DNA from: Vicinamibacterales bacterium
Lineage (GTDB): Bacteria; Acidobacteriota; Vicinamibacteria; Vicinamibacterales; 2-12-FULL-66-21
DNA: 64,000 bases
NCBI GenBank assembly: GCA_035699745.1
Contig: DASSPH010000013.1
Span: 1 to 64,000, forward strand
Direction: 5' to 3'
Part shown: in pieces, positions 18,101 through 24,797 of the stretch
How positions within the stretch are numbered: position 1 is the first letter of the stretch
Layout: each line of letters opens with the position of its first letter
Made by a program: the position numbers and the translations under genes
Notes under the pieces: generated by a model
Seen by the model: only the letters and a program-made list of their open reading frames with translations
Database searches by the model: none
What the model was told of the DNA's origin: nothing

Positions 18101-19728
18101 GCGCCGGCAATCTGATCACCGGCTACGAATCGGCGGACGGCGTGACGTGGACCACGGTCGGCAGCGACACGTTCGCGATGGGCTCGACGGTCCTGGTCGG
18201 ACTCGCCGTCTCGAGCCACGTGACCGGCGTCAACGCGACCGCCACGTTCGACAACGTGACGGTGACGGCAACAGCGCCGCCGCCGCCGAACGTTCCGCCG
18301 GCGGTGTCGATTACCGCGCCGGCGTCAGGCGCGCGCTTCACCGCACCGGCCGCGGTGACGGTGACGGCTGCCGCGTCCGACAGCGACGGCACGGTCGCCA
18401 GGGTGGATTTCTTCGCCGGCAGCACGGCGATCGGGACCGCCACCACCGCACCGTACTCGGTGACCTGGTCCGGCGTTCCTGCGGGCACCTACACGATCAC
18501 CGCGATCGCCACGGACAACGCGTCGGCGCAGACGACGTCGAGCGCGGTCACCATTACGGTCGATGCGGCGCCGCCGGCCTCGACGCTGCCGAGCGGCTGG
18601 AGCCACGCGGATATCGGCAACACCGGCGCCGCCGGCGACGCCGGCGCCGCGGGCGGCACGTTCACGGTGAAGGGGGCCGGCGCCGACGTGTGGGGCACCG
18701 CGGACGCGTTCCAGTACGCCTATCGCACGCTGACCGGGGACGGCTCGATCGTCGCGCGGGTGGCGACGATCGAGAACGTGAACGCCTGGACGAAAGCCGG
18801 CGTCATGATCCGCAATTCCACCTCGCCGTCGGCGGCGCACGCGTTCATGGTCGTCGCCGCGTCGCCGCTCAAGGGGGTGCCGTTCCAGCGCCGCACGGCG
18901 GACGGCGGCGGCAGCACGAGTACGGCGGGCAGCCAGTCGACCGCGCCGCGCTGGGTGAAGCTGGTGCGCACCGGCAACGTCATCACCGGCTACGAATCGC
19001 CCGACGGCGTCGCGTGGACGGCGGTGAGCAGCGACACCTTCGCGATGGGGCAGACGGTGCTGATCGGCCTTGCCGTCTCGAGCCACGTGACCGGCGTCAA
19101 CGCGACGGCGACGTTCGACAACGTGACGGTCGCGGCGGCGAGCGCTCCCCCGCCGCCTGCACCCGCGCTTCCCGACGGATGGACGCACGCCGACGTCGGA
19201 TACACCGGCGTCACCGGCGACGCGACCGCGGCGAACGGCACCTTCACCGTGACCGGCGGCGGCGCCGACGTGTGGGGCACGGCCGATGCCCTCCAGTACG
19301 CCTACCGCACGCTCACCGGCGACGGCACCATCGTCGCGCGCGTCGCGACGATCCAGAACGTGCACGCGTGGACCAAGGCGGGGGTCATGATCCGCAATTC
19401 CAACTCGCCGTCGGCGGCCCAGGCGTTCATGCTGGTCGCCGCGTCGGCGACCAAAGGCGTGCCGTTCCAGCGGCGCACGTCGGACGGCAACATCACCGTC
19501 AGCACCGCCGGCAGCCAGTCCACCGTGCCGCGCTGGGTGAAGCTGGTGCGCGCCGGCAACGTCATCACCGGCTACGAGTCCCCCGACGGCCTCACGTGGA
19601 CGATGGTCGGCAGCGATACGTTCGCCATGGGCCCGACCGTGCTGATCGGCCTGGGCGTGTCGAGCCACGTCAGCGGCGTCAGCGCGACCGCGACCTTCGA
19701 CAACGTGACGATCACGCCCGGCGGCTGA
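15109..19728 (+). CDS. Secreted phospholipase D-like / purple acid phosphatase fusion with triple beta-sandwich repeats
   Basis: A 1539-residue exported protein. After a signal peptide (1 to about 28), a PLD-like domain (about 30-370) shows two HxK motifs: HWK from His127 and HQK from His304, the latter followed by GTGTSIIGSSNW. A fibronectin-like linker (about 380-480) precedes a purple-acid-phosphatase N-domain (about 485-580) and a calcineurin-like metallophosphoesterase (about 585-860) with GDIAYGN, GNHDSRP, LHRAP and AHEHTYER. The C-terminal half holds three roughly 183-residue near-identical domains (from 871, 1160 and 1354), with an Ig-like domain (about 1060-1157) between the first two. 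It would hydrolyse phosphodiesters and phosphomonoesters outside the cell. The repeats probably bind glycans or lipids. No operon partner is evident. Confidence 0.88.
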   Translation: MFELRLPRLVLVLAASLLALSAVHPVEAQAPVLPAQERLCDPAFEDCRADILTYIQQETVAIDMAYWMMTDARYANALVAAWNRGVRIRLLMDPRCAPAHPACVAQNDQLRLAGIPMRQRQASGILHWKAIIFVGQGQVEFAGTNYAPFEMSPEIPFVNYTDEIVAFTKEPSLVQSFMTKFDDMWISDDEFADHANVARPLTRSFPVSPIDPELNFPPDESFRSRSVAAYDAEDRRIDAVMFRITDGAHPEAMLRARQRGVDVRLITDETEYRNRARLMDAYYVDLLYAGGIPIRVDAHLGINHQKSVVLHGTGTSIIGSSNWTDASDRSQREHNYFTVKPWIFEWLTAQFERKWTNGSGFAETKPFVPLPPDAPVPQAPAQGAAAVPVTGAALSWYAGVWAHKYDIYFGTSPDPPLLHANLPLGPSQSGGDHRTVALPALDPGTTYYWKVVSKTMANVTAAGPVHAFTTAGAATDAVTPSVTITVVRRPYLQQPTASSMVIVWATRESGAASVRYGAAAGSTRTSASATSRLVTAAASGLSFDYYQHSATLTGLSASTTYAYQPMVGTAAAGPETTFKTAPPSGGGSISFIAFADSGTGSAEQRQLADVMSRDAFDLAVHAGDIAYGNSGGTGDATYATYQSYFFDVYNWLPAKPFVPVEGNHDSRPSNGDGKAYLDIFELPRNGASSAFPDHAERYYSFDYGPVHFVALDTEFAFQDTTRRAEQLRWLDADLRSTTQPWIVAVLHRAPYSSGGEHGSSLDVRAAFGPLFERYGVDVVLSAHEHTYERTVPIRESTNTADAFVTYIVTGGGGAPLYPAGTSSWTAFSASIHQYMKIAADACTLTLNAVGLSGAAADSASIDRCGGQPGTLPAGWSHADVGNTGAAGSATASGGTFTVTGAGADVWGTADAFHYAYRTLDGDGSIVARVSTIQNVNAWTKAGVMIRNSLSPSAAQAFMVVAASPLKGVPFQRRPVDGGASVSTSGSQSTAPRWVKLVRAGNLITGYESADGVTWTTVGSDTFAMGSTVLVGLAVSSHVTGVNATATFDNVTVTATAPPPPNVPPAVSITAPASGARFTAPAAVTVTAAASDSDGTVARVDFFAGSTAIGTATTAPYSVTWSGVPAGTYTITAIATDNASAQTTSSAVTITVDAAPPASTLPSGWSHADIGNTGAAGDAGAAGGTFTVKGAGADVWGTADAFQYAYRTLTGDGSIVARVATIENVNAWTKAGVMIRNSTSPSAAHAFMVVAASPLKGVPFQRRTADGGGSTSTAGSQSTAPRWVKLVRTGNVITGYESPDGVAWTAVSSDTFAMGQTVLIGLAVSSHVTGVNATATFDNVTVAAASAPPPPAPALPDGWTHADVGYTGVTGDATAANGTFTVTGGGADVWGTADALQYAYRTLTGDGTIVARVATIQNVHAWTKAGVMIRNSNSPSAAQAFMLVAASATKGVPFQRRTSDGNITVSTAGSQSTVPRWVKLVRAGNVITGYESPDGLTWTMVGSDTFAMGPTVLIGLGVSSHVSGVSATATFDNVTITPGG
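17719..19722 (+). repeat. Three in-gene copies of a ~550-bp domain repeat
   Basis: Copies begin at 17719, 18586 and 19168 and each encodes a domain opening with LP-x-GW-(S/T)-HAD-(V/I)-G. Shared blocks include GADVWGTADA, AWTKAGVMIRNS, KGVPFQRR, PRWVKLVR and SSHV-(T/S)-GV-(N/S)-ATATFDNVT. Copies 1 and 2 are separated by an Ig-like domain; copies 2 and 3 by a short Pro/Ala linker. The high identity points to recent duplication and makes the locus prone to recombination. Confidence 0.9.
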
Positions 19729-19870
19729 CGGGCGGGAATCGGCGCCGGCTTACAAAGCTGGCATCGGACTGGCGATATTGCGATCCCGCAGCCGGTTGGA
19801 CTGATGTACGGCATGAAATTGCCGGATAATCCGCGACCGTGCTGGCACAGCACTTGAGCCTGCGGCAGGC

Positions 19871-21097
19871 ATGCCTACGCCGCTCTTTGCGCTGTTCGTC
19901 CTCGCCGCAGCGGCGATTTACTTCATGACCCCCGAGGAACGGACGCGTCTGCTCCGGGCCTGCATCGCGGCGCTGAAGAACGCGGCGCATGCCGCGACGC
20001 ATCCCGCCAAGCCTGACGACCCGTTCATCGACCTGCTGCGCACGCGAACGCGCTGGGTGGTCGTGACGCCGCTGCTCGTCGTCGTGCACGTGCTGGTCTT
20101 CATGCAGATGGCGTCCGCACCGGGCGCGATCTCCGACCCGCAGACGGCGATCGAGTGGGGGGCGAACTTCGCGCCGCGCACCACCAACAACGAGTGGCAG
20201 CGGCTGATCGTCTCGACGTTCCTTCACGCCGGCCTGCTGCACCTGCTCGCCACGATTGCCGGATTGCTCCTCCTCGGGTTCGTCCTCGAGCGCATCGTCG
20301 GCCGGGTGACCTTTGCGGCGATCTACGCGGCCTCCGGCCTGGCGGCGAGCGTCGTCAGCCTGTGGACGACGACGCCGACGGCCATCACGCTCGGGCCGTC
20401 GGGCGCGATCTTCGGCGTCTATGGGCTGCTGCTCGCGTCGCTCGTCTGGACGATCGTCGAACGGCCGCCGGTGCCGATTCCGCTGCCGGTGGTGAAGGCC
20501 TGCGCGGCCGCGGCGGTGCCGTTCTTCCTCTACAACGGGCTGACGGATCATTTGAGCAGCACGGCGGAACTGGCCGGTTGTGCGACCGGGCTGATCGGCG
20601 GCCTGCTGACGGTCCGCGGCCTGACGCGCGAGAAGCCGCCGCTGACGCGCACCGCCGTGCTCGCCGCGGCCACCGCGGCGGTGGCGATCGCGGCGGCATT
20701 GCCGCTCCGCGGCATCACCGACTTCCGCCCGCACATCGCGCAGATCGCGTCGCTCGAAGAGCGGACCACGACCACCTACGATCAGGCGGTGAGCGAGTTC
20801 CGGCTGGGACGGCTGTCGGCGAAGCGGCTGGCGCAGTTGATCGATCGCACCATCCTGCCTGACCTGCAGGGCGTGAAGAAGCGGCTGAGCGAAGTGCGCG
20901 GCGTGCCGCGCGAGCAGCAGCCGCTGGTCGACGCTGCGGACGCCTACCTGAAGCTGCGCGAGCAGTCGTGGCGGCGGCGCGCCGACGCGCTGCTCCGCTC
21001 GAACCTCGGCATGCTCCGCGAAGCGGAACGCACCGAGCGCTCGGCGCTGGAGGCGTTCCAGAAGATCGGTTCGCTGAGCGCCGCCGGCGCTACTTGA
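19871..21097 (+). CDS. Rhomboid-fold membrane protein, probably catalytically dead
   Basis: A 408-residue integral membrane protein. An N-terminal helix (1-20) and a charged linker precede a six-helix rhomboid core (about 60-270). Family landmarks are TFLHAGLLHLL (His119 and His123) and GPSGAIFG with Ser177 at the nucleophile position. The TM6 His that completes the dyad is replaced by Glu233 (STAELAG where active members have AHLGG). The oxyanion Asn after the second His is Thr127. A roughly 115-residue coiled-coil tail follows. It may bind membrane clients without cleaving them. It converges with the next gene, overlapping it by 8 bp. Confidence 0.82.
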   Translation: MPTPLFALFVLAAAAIYFMTPEERTRLLRACIAALKNAAHAATHPAKPDDPFIDLLRTRTRWVVVTPLLVVVHVLVFMQMASAPGAISDPQTAIEWGANFAPRTTNNEWQRLIVSTFLHAGLLHLLATIAGLLLLGFVLERIVGRVTFAAIYAASGLAASVVSLWTTTPTAITLGPSGAIFGVYGLLLASLVWTIVERPPVPIPLPVVKACAAAAVPFFLYNGLTDHLSSTAELAGCATGLIGGLLTVRGLTREKPPLTRTAVLAAATAAVAIAAALPLRGITDFRPHIAQIASLEERTTTTYDQAVSEFRLGRLSAKRLAQLIDRTILPDLQGVKKRLSEVRGVPREQQPLVDAADAYLKLREQSWRRRADALLRSNLGMLREAERTERSALEAFQKIGSLSAAGAT

Positions 21098-22358
21098 GCT
21101 TCAACTGCAGCGACGTCCCGGCCCGCCGGGTCAGCAGGCCCACCGCGCGCGTGCGCGCCTCGAATGCGGCGAGCTGCGACGGCGTCAGGAACGAGCCCGT
21201 GCCTGACACCTCCGCGATCAGTCCGTCGTAGAACAGCATGATCGCAAAGCTGGCGAGCACCTCGTCGGTGGTGAAGTTGCAGTGCTCGAAGCGATCGATC
21301 GGGATGTTCAGGTGGCGCGTCAGGTACGAGCCCGATGCCAGCGTCTTCAGCGCGTAAATCTGTTCGTGCCAGTACGGCACCTGCTGGTCGCGCAGCGTGT
21401 GCAGCGTGATCAGCGGCCGCTGCAGCACGCCGCTGGTCGAATACGCCGGCGAGTTCATCGCCGCCAGCGCCGCCGGACTCGCCGCGCGGCGCGGCACCAG
21501 CAGGTTCAGCAGCACGTCGCTGCTCGACCCGGTGTAGTAGCGCTTCGAGTTGTCGAACGGAAATCCGCCGATGGTCGCCACGGCGTCGAGCAGATTGACG
21601 ACGCTGTAGCGGAGCGCGTCCTCGACCGACTGCTCCACCGTGAAGAGATAGTCGTCGGCGTCGTACGGCAGCCGCGCGACGCGGACCCACTGATCGAGCC
21701 GGCTGCGATTCGCCGGCGCCATCACGATCGGCTTGACGACGAACTCGTAGTAGTCGGGCCAGATCGCGAGCAGGTCCGGATCCGGGTTGAACGGATCGCC
21801 GGGGATCACGCCGGGGAAGAACACCTCGAAGGTCGCGCGCGCGTCGCCGAAGTAGTTGATCTGCGCCGGGAAGTTGCCGACCGGGCCGCACGCCGCGAGA
21901 CCGGCGGAGAAGATGTCGGGCCGCTGCTCGAGCGCGAGCGCCGTGATGACCCCGCCTTCCGACGCGCCGACGAGGAAGACCTTCTGCGGCTGGCCCTTCT
22001 GCGCCGCGAAGACGCTCACCAGGTCGATGATGTCCTCTTTCCCCTGCGCGATCGCCATCCCGGTCTTGCGGTAGCTGTTGGTGGCGAACCCGAAGCCGAG
22101 GCCGTTGATCACTTCCGGGATGCAGAAGTCGCCGATGCACAGTTGATCTTCCGGAATGCTGACCGGCGTGCCGGCGTCCTGGAAGCCGTGCGCCCAGACC
22201 ACCAGCATGCCGTTGTACTGATCGGGCGGCGGCATGCAGATGCGGTAGATCGAGCCGCTGGTCTGCAGCGCGTCGGGATCGCAGGTGGATTGCGCGCGCG
22301 CCGGCGCGGCGGTCAGCAACAGGGCGGCGAACAGGCATGCGGCGGACAGACGAACCAT
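21090..22358 (-). CDS. Secreted alpha/beta-hydrolase
   Basis: A 422-residue exported hydrolase. I start at ATG 22358 because it has an AGGAG 9 nt upstream and opens a clean signal peptide (cleavage near ARAQS); the longer frame from 22379 adds 7 residues. The nucleophile elbow is VGASEGG. A likely acid is in LHTLRDQQVP and a likely His in RFEHCNF near the C-terminus. The order nucleophile-acid-His fits the fold. Paired Cys residues suggest periplasmic or extracellular folding. It resembles esterase/peptidase-type hydrolases, but the substrate is unknown. Confidence 0.82.
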   Translation of the reverse strand: MVRLSAACLFAALLLTAAPARAQSTCDPDALQTSGSIYRICMPPPDQYNGMLVVWAHGFQDAGTPVSIPEDQLCIGDFCIPEVINGLGFGFATNSYRKTGMAIAQGKEDIIDLVSVFAAQKGQPQKVFLVGASEGGVITALALEQRPDIFSAGLAACGPVGNFPAQINYFGDARATFEVFFPGVIPGDPFNPDPDLLAIWPDYYEFVVKPIVMAPANRSRLDQWVRVARLPYDADDYLFTVEQSVEDALRYSVVNLLDAVATIGGFPFDNSKRYYTGSSSDVLLNLLVPRRAASPAALAAMNSPAYSTSGVLQRPLITLHTLRDQQVPYWHEQIYALKTLASGSYLTRHLNIPIDRFEHCNFTTDEVLASFAIMLFYDGLIAEVSGTGSFLTPSQLAAFEARTRAVGLLTRRAGTSLQLKLK

Positions 22359-22425
22359 GGTTGGGATCTCCTGGCCCATCCTTGTAGCACATCCGCAGGC
22401 CGCTGGAAGGCGGTCGCGCGGCGAG

Positions 22426-22459
22426 GCGCGGAAGTCTGCCGAGAGGCAGAATTCCGCGC
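22426..22459 (-). terminator. Hairpin at the 3' end of the SagB operon
   Basis: A long imperfect inverted repeat. The outer arms GCGCGGAA/TTCCGCGC and inner arms TCTGCC/GGCAGA are separated by one G-A mismatch on each side and a GAGA loop, giving 14 paired positions. It begins 29 bp beyond the stop of the last operon gene (22489) and 67 bp before the alpha/beta-hydrolase start on the same strand. No U-run follows, so it may be a Rho-dependent or RNA-stabilising hairpin. Confidence 0.55.
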
Positions 22460-22488
22460 GGTCGGCGAACCGCGATCGGCTGACGCGC

Positions 22489-22944
22489 TCAGCGCGTATT
22501 GGTGAGCGTCAGGCGCCACTCGCTGCCGTCGGCTTCGAGATCCCAGTTGAGGAAATCGAGCGCGACGCGCGCCGCGTCGTCAGGCGTGTGGGCGATGGCG
22601 AGCAGGCGCGCGTTGCGCCCGCGGGCTTCGTCCCGTTCGTCGCCGTCGGCGGTCTCGACGGTGAAGATCGTCGCCGCGCACACGCCGCGCCACGCCTCGG
22701 AATCGAGGCAGTACACGCGGAACTCGCTGGCGGCATCCCACAACGATCGCAGCCGCAGGCGGCAGGCCTCGGGGAACTCGTCGCAGGCCAGCAGCACGGA
22801 GGACTGGTCCGCCGGATCCAGCGGCGGCCAGCCGGGAGGGAGCACCGGCGTCCGGTACGGCTCGGGATACGCGGTCACGCCGTGCCGGTGCTGGACGACG
22901 CGCGCGGATCGCGAGCGCCGCAGACGGATGGTCTCGTCGTTCAC
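22489..22944 (-). CDS. Hypothetical protein, last gene of the SagB operon
   Basis: A 151-residue soluble protein that I do not recognise. The first 45 residues are basic and Pro-rich (RLRRSRSARVVQHRHG, then PVLPPGWPPLDP). The rest alternates helix and strand and contains three Cys residues. The GTG at 22944 overlaps the upstream gene's TGA as GTGA, so translation is coupled. The frame remains open upstream, but that part is shadow sequence. Its place in a promoter-to-hairpin operon with a SagB-type dehydrogenase is the only functional hint. Confidence 0.72.
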   Translation of the reverse strand: MNDETIRLRRSRSARVVQHRHGVTAYPEPYRTPVLPPGWPPLDPADQSSVLLACDEFPEACRLRLRSLWDAASEFRVYCLDSEAWRGVCAATIFTVETADGDERDEARGRNARLLAIAHTPDDAARVALDFLNWDLEADGSEWRLTLTNTR

Positions 22945-23228
22945 GGCTCGGTCACCTCCAACCGTACGCGCTCGGCGAGCGCGTTGGCTCGGCTCAGTTG
23001 CTCTTCGTAGAGCCGGATCCACATCGCCGCGGACCGGCTCAGATCTTCGTTCAGCGTCCGCTCGCGCGTCAATTCGTCGCGGAGGGTCGCAATCTCGGCG
23101 TTCAGGCGCAGGATTTCCCGGCCGCAGGCGCGGTGCTGGTCCCCCAGGCGCGGAATGGCTCCCCCGAAAGCGTGGGTACGGCGCGGCAGTCCGGTCACGG
23201 TGTCCCCCAGGAGGTACGGTGCGTTCAT
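22941..23228 (-). CDS. Small coiled-coil protein in the SagB operon
   Basis: 95 residues. The N-terminal third (MNAPYLLGDTVTG onward) is Gly/Pro-containing. Residues about 38-92 form one long charged helix (EILRLNAEIATLRDELTRE and continuing) with a heptad pattern, so it probably dimerises. The ATG at 23228 is 38 bp after the dehydrogenase stop; an AGGAGG lies almost against it, so the GTG at residue 11 is an alternative start. Its stop is fused to the next start (GTGA). No family is recognised; it could be a scaffold or partner in the operon. Confidence 0.7.
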   Translation of the reverse strand: MNAPYLLGDTVTGLPRRTHAFGGAIPRLGDQHRACGREILRLNAEIATLRDELTRERTLNEDLSRSAAMWIRLYEEQLSRANALAERVRLEVTEP

Positions 23229-23266
23229 GCCTCCTATAACGCCGCAGTCCGGGGAAACGAACAGAT

Positions 23267-24376
23267 CTAGCCGAAGGCGGGGTTTCGCCGGCGTTCCAGG
23301 GTTCCACGGACCCTCGGCGCCCAGGTGGCGCCGCGCGGCCGCGTCCCGGCCCCGGCCACGTACAACACGGTCTCGCTGACCCCGTCGATCCCAAGGTCCT
23401 GCTCGATCAGAGGGTCGTTCAGCCCCATGAGGCAGAACGGCGCCAGACCGCGCCAGGTGGCGGCCAGGCAGAAGGTCTGGCAGACGTGGCCCGCCTCCGC
23501 CAGCGCGGCCCGGTACGCCCGCGCATAGGGATAGCGCCAGACCTGCCGCTCGAGGACGGCGGTCAGCACGACGACGAACGCCGCCTGGGCGAAGTAGCGG
23601 CTCCGAGGCATCCACGCCTTCAGCCGCGCCGTCATGTCCCCCCCGCGGATCCGCTCCAGCCGATGCGCGTCCGACGCATAGTGGTACAGCCCCGGCCTGA
23701 GGCCTCGCACCCGCCGCGCGCACAGATAGGCTTCGATCGGGTGGCGGGCGCCGCCGGACGGCGAGGTCTTGAGGGGGAGACGACCGAATCTCGTGGGCAC
23801 CCAGTGCTGCACGCCGACCGCCAGCGCCAGTGTGGTCGCCACGTCTTCGAGCGAGATCGGAGCGCGTCCGAACCGCCGCCAGGTCCGGCGGGCCAGCACG
23901 ACCTGGGGGAACGCGCCCGCGTAATCGGGCGATGGCAGGGGAACCGTGGCCGCGCCGCGAATCCTCTTCGTCGGCGGCGGCATCCGCCGCTCCCGCGCAC
24001 GCCGGTTGGCCATCGCGGTCGCGGCCGCCGGGGCGAGGAACCGTACCTGTTTGGTGGCCGCATGGAAGAACCCGGCCGCGGGGTTCCAGGTTTCCAGCGC
24101 GCTCATCGCGGCGTCTCGCGGGTCAGGCGGGCGGTCGGAGCGCTGCAGCAGCGAACAGGCGGTCAGGGCGCGGACGAGGCGGCGGAGCCGCTGCGGGTCG
24201 ACGCCCAGGCGGCCGCTGAGTTGCTGGACGGTCTGCCACTCGGCGCAGGCGTCGAGGGTGCGCCAGACGTCCGGCCCGATCGCGGCGGCGCGGCCGCTGG
24301 CGTAGTTGTGCACCAGCAGCCGCGCGTCCTTCCAGTAGCCGACCAGGAAGGGCGATCGGCGAAAGCGAACGGGCAC
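23267..24376 (-). CDS. SagB/ThcOx-type FMN dehydrogenase with N-terminal wHTH domain
   Basis: A 369-residue protein. Residues 1-80 form a small winged-helix-like domain (SPFLVGYWKDARLLVHNY, then WRTLDACAEWQTVQQLSGRL) of the kind that precedes SagB-type oxidases and binds leader peptides. Residues about 150-355 are a nitroreductase-fold FMN domain with LARRTWRRFGRAPISLEDV and the flavin/phosphate motif SPSGGARHPIEAYL. Relatives oxidise azolines to azoles in TOMM RiPPs. No YcaO cyclodehydratase is in the window, so the reaction may differ. The GTG at 24376 follows the upstream small gene by 9 bp. It is the second gene of a four-gene operon. Confidence 0.85.
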   Translation of the reverse strand: MPVRFRRSPFLVGYWKDARLLVHNYASGRAAAIGPDVWRTLDACAEWQTVQQLSGRLGVDPQRLRRLVRALTACSLLQRSDRPPDPRDAAMSALETWNPAAGFFHAATKQVRFLAPAAATAMANRRARERRMPPPTKRIRGAATVPLPSPDYAGAFPQVVLARRTWRRFGRAPISLEDVATTLALAVGVQHWVPTRFGRLPLKTSPSGGARHPIEAYLCARRVRGLRPGLYHYASDAHRLERIRGGDMTARLKAWMPRSRYFAQAAFVVVLTAVLERQVWRYPYARAYRAALAEAGHVCQTFCLAATWRGLAPFCLMGLNDPLIEQDLGIDGVSETVLYVAGAGTRPRGATWAPRVRGTLERRRNPAFG

Positions 24377-24385
24377 GGAGCGGAA

Positions 24386-24721
24386 TTACGGAGTGGGAAA
24401 CGCCATGTCGGGCCCGCAGCCGAACGGGTTCTCGGGATCGCAGATGTCGTCGAAGTCGGCCGACATGCGCTGCAGCCGTTCGAGCGTGTTCTTCGTGCGA
24501 TCGGTCTGCGGCAACCCTCGCAGCGCCTCGATGACGCGCCCGATCTCGGCGCGAATCGGCTTGAGCTCGATCGACCCGCTGGTCGCCATGCCGAAGGCGG
24601 CACGCGTGCTGGTTCGGCTCTTGGTCTTGGATGTACCGCGCTTGGACCGCGACGTCGCGGTCTTTCGGCGCGACGAGGACTTGGCGCGCTTGCGCGGGGA
24701 CGGACGGCGGGACTTGGCCAC
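24386..24721 (-). CDS. Small basic protein with Cys-containing tail; candidate RiPP precursor
   Basis: 111 residues. Residues 1-45 are extremely rich in Lys, Arg and Ser (SRRPSPRKRAKSSSRRKT and on), like a histone tail or RNA-binding head. Residues about 50-90 are an amphipathic helix. The last 20 are acidic and Pro/Gly-rich with Cys94 and Cys102 (ICDPENPFGCGPD...). The GTG at 24721 has a good GAGGAG 6 nt upstream and a consensus promoter. Position as first gene before a SagB-type dehydrogenase, small size and a Cys-containing C-terminus fit a leader-core precursor. Against this, the leader is unusually long and basic, so a nucleic-acid-binding protein is the alternative. Confidence 0.7.
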   Translation of the reverse strand: MAKSRRPSPRKRAKSSSRRKTATSRSKRGTSKTKSRTSTRAAFGMATSGSIELKPIRAEIGRVIEALRGLPQTDRTKNTLERLQRMSADFDDICDPENPFGCGPDMAFPTP

Positions 24722-24757
24722 TCGATGCTCCTCGGAGATGACGCGAGTTTTGGCGAG

Positions 24758-24786
24758 AGTCTATCGGCCCGTCCCGTGAGCGTCAA
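24758..24786 (-). promoter_or_regulatory. Sigma-70 promoter of the SagB operon
   Basis: Read on the minus strand, TTGACG (24786-24781) and TAGACT (24763-24758) are separated by exactly 17 bp. Transcription would start near 24750, about 29 nt before the GTG at 24721. This is the best sigma-70 match I found in the window. It lies in the 76-bp gap after the kinase gene's stop (24798), so the operon is transcribed independently of the kinase. Confidence 0.72.
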
Positions 24787-24797
24787 GCAAGGGCCCG

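Noticed and set aside
19796-19830. Sigma-70 promoter before the rhomboid-fold gene (TTGGAC and GATAAT)
   Set aside because: The two hexamers are 23 bp apart, too far for a normal promoter.
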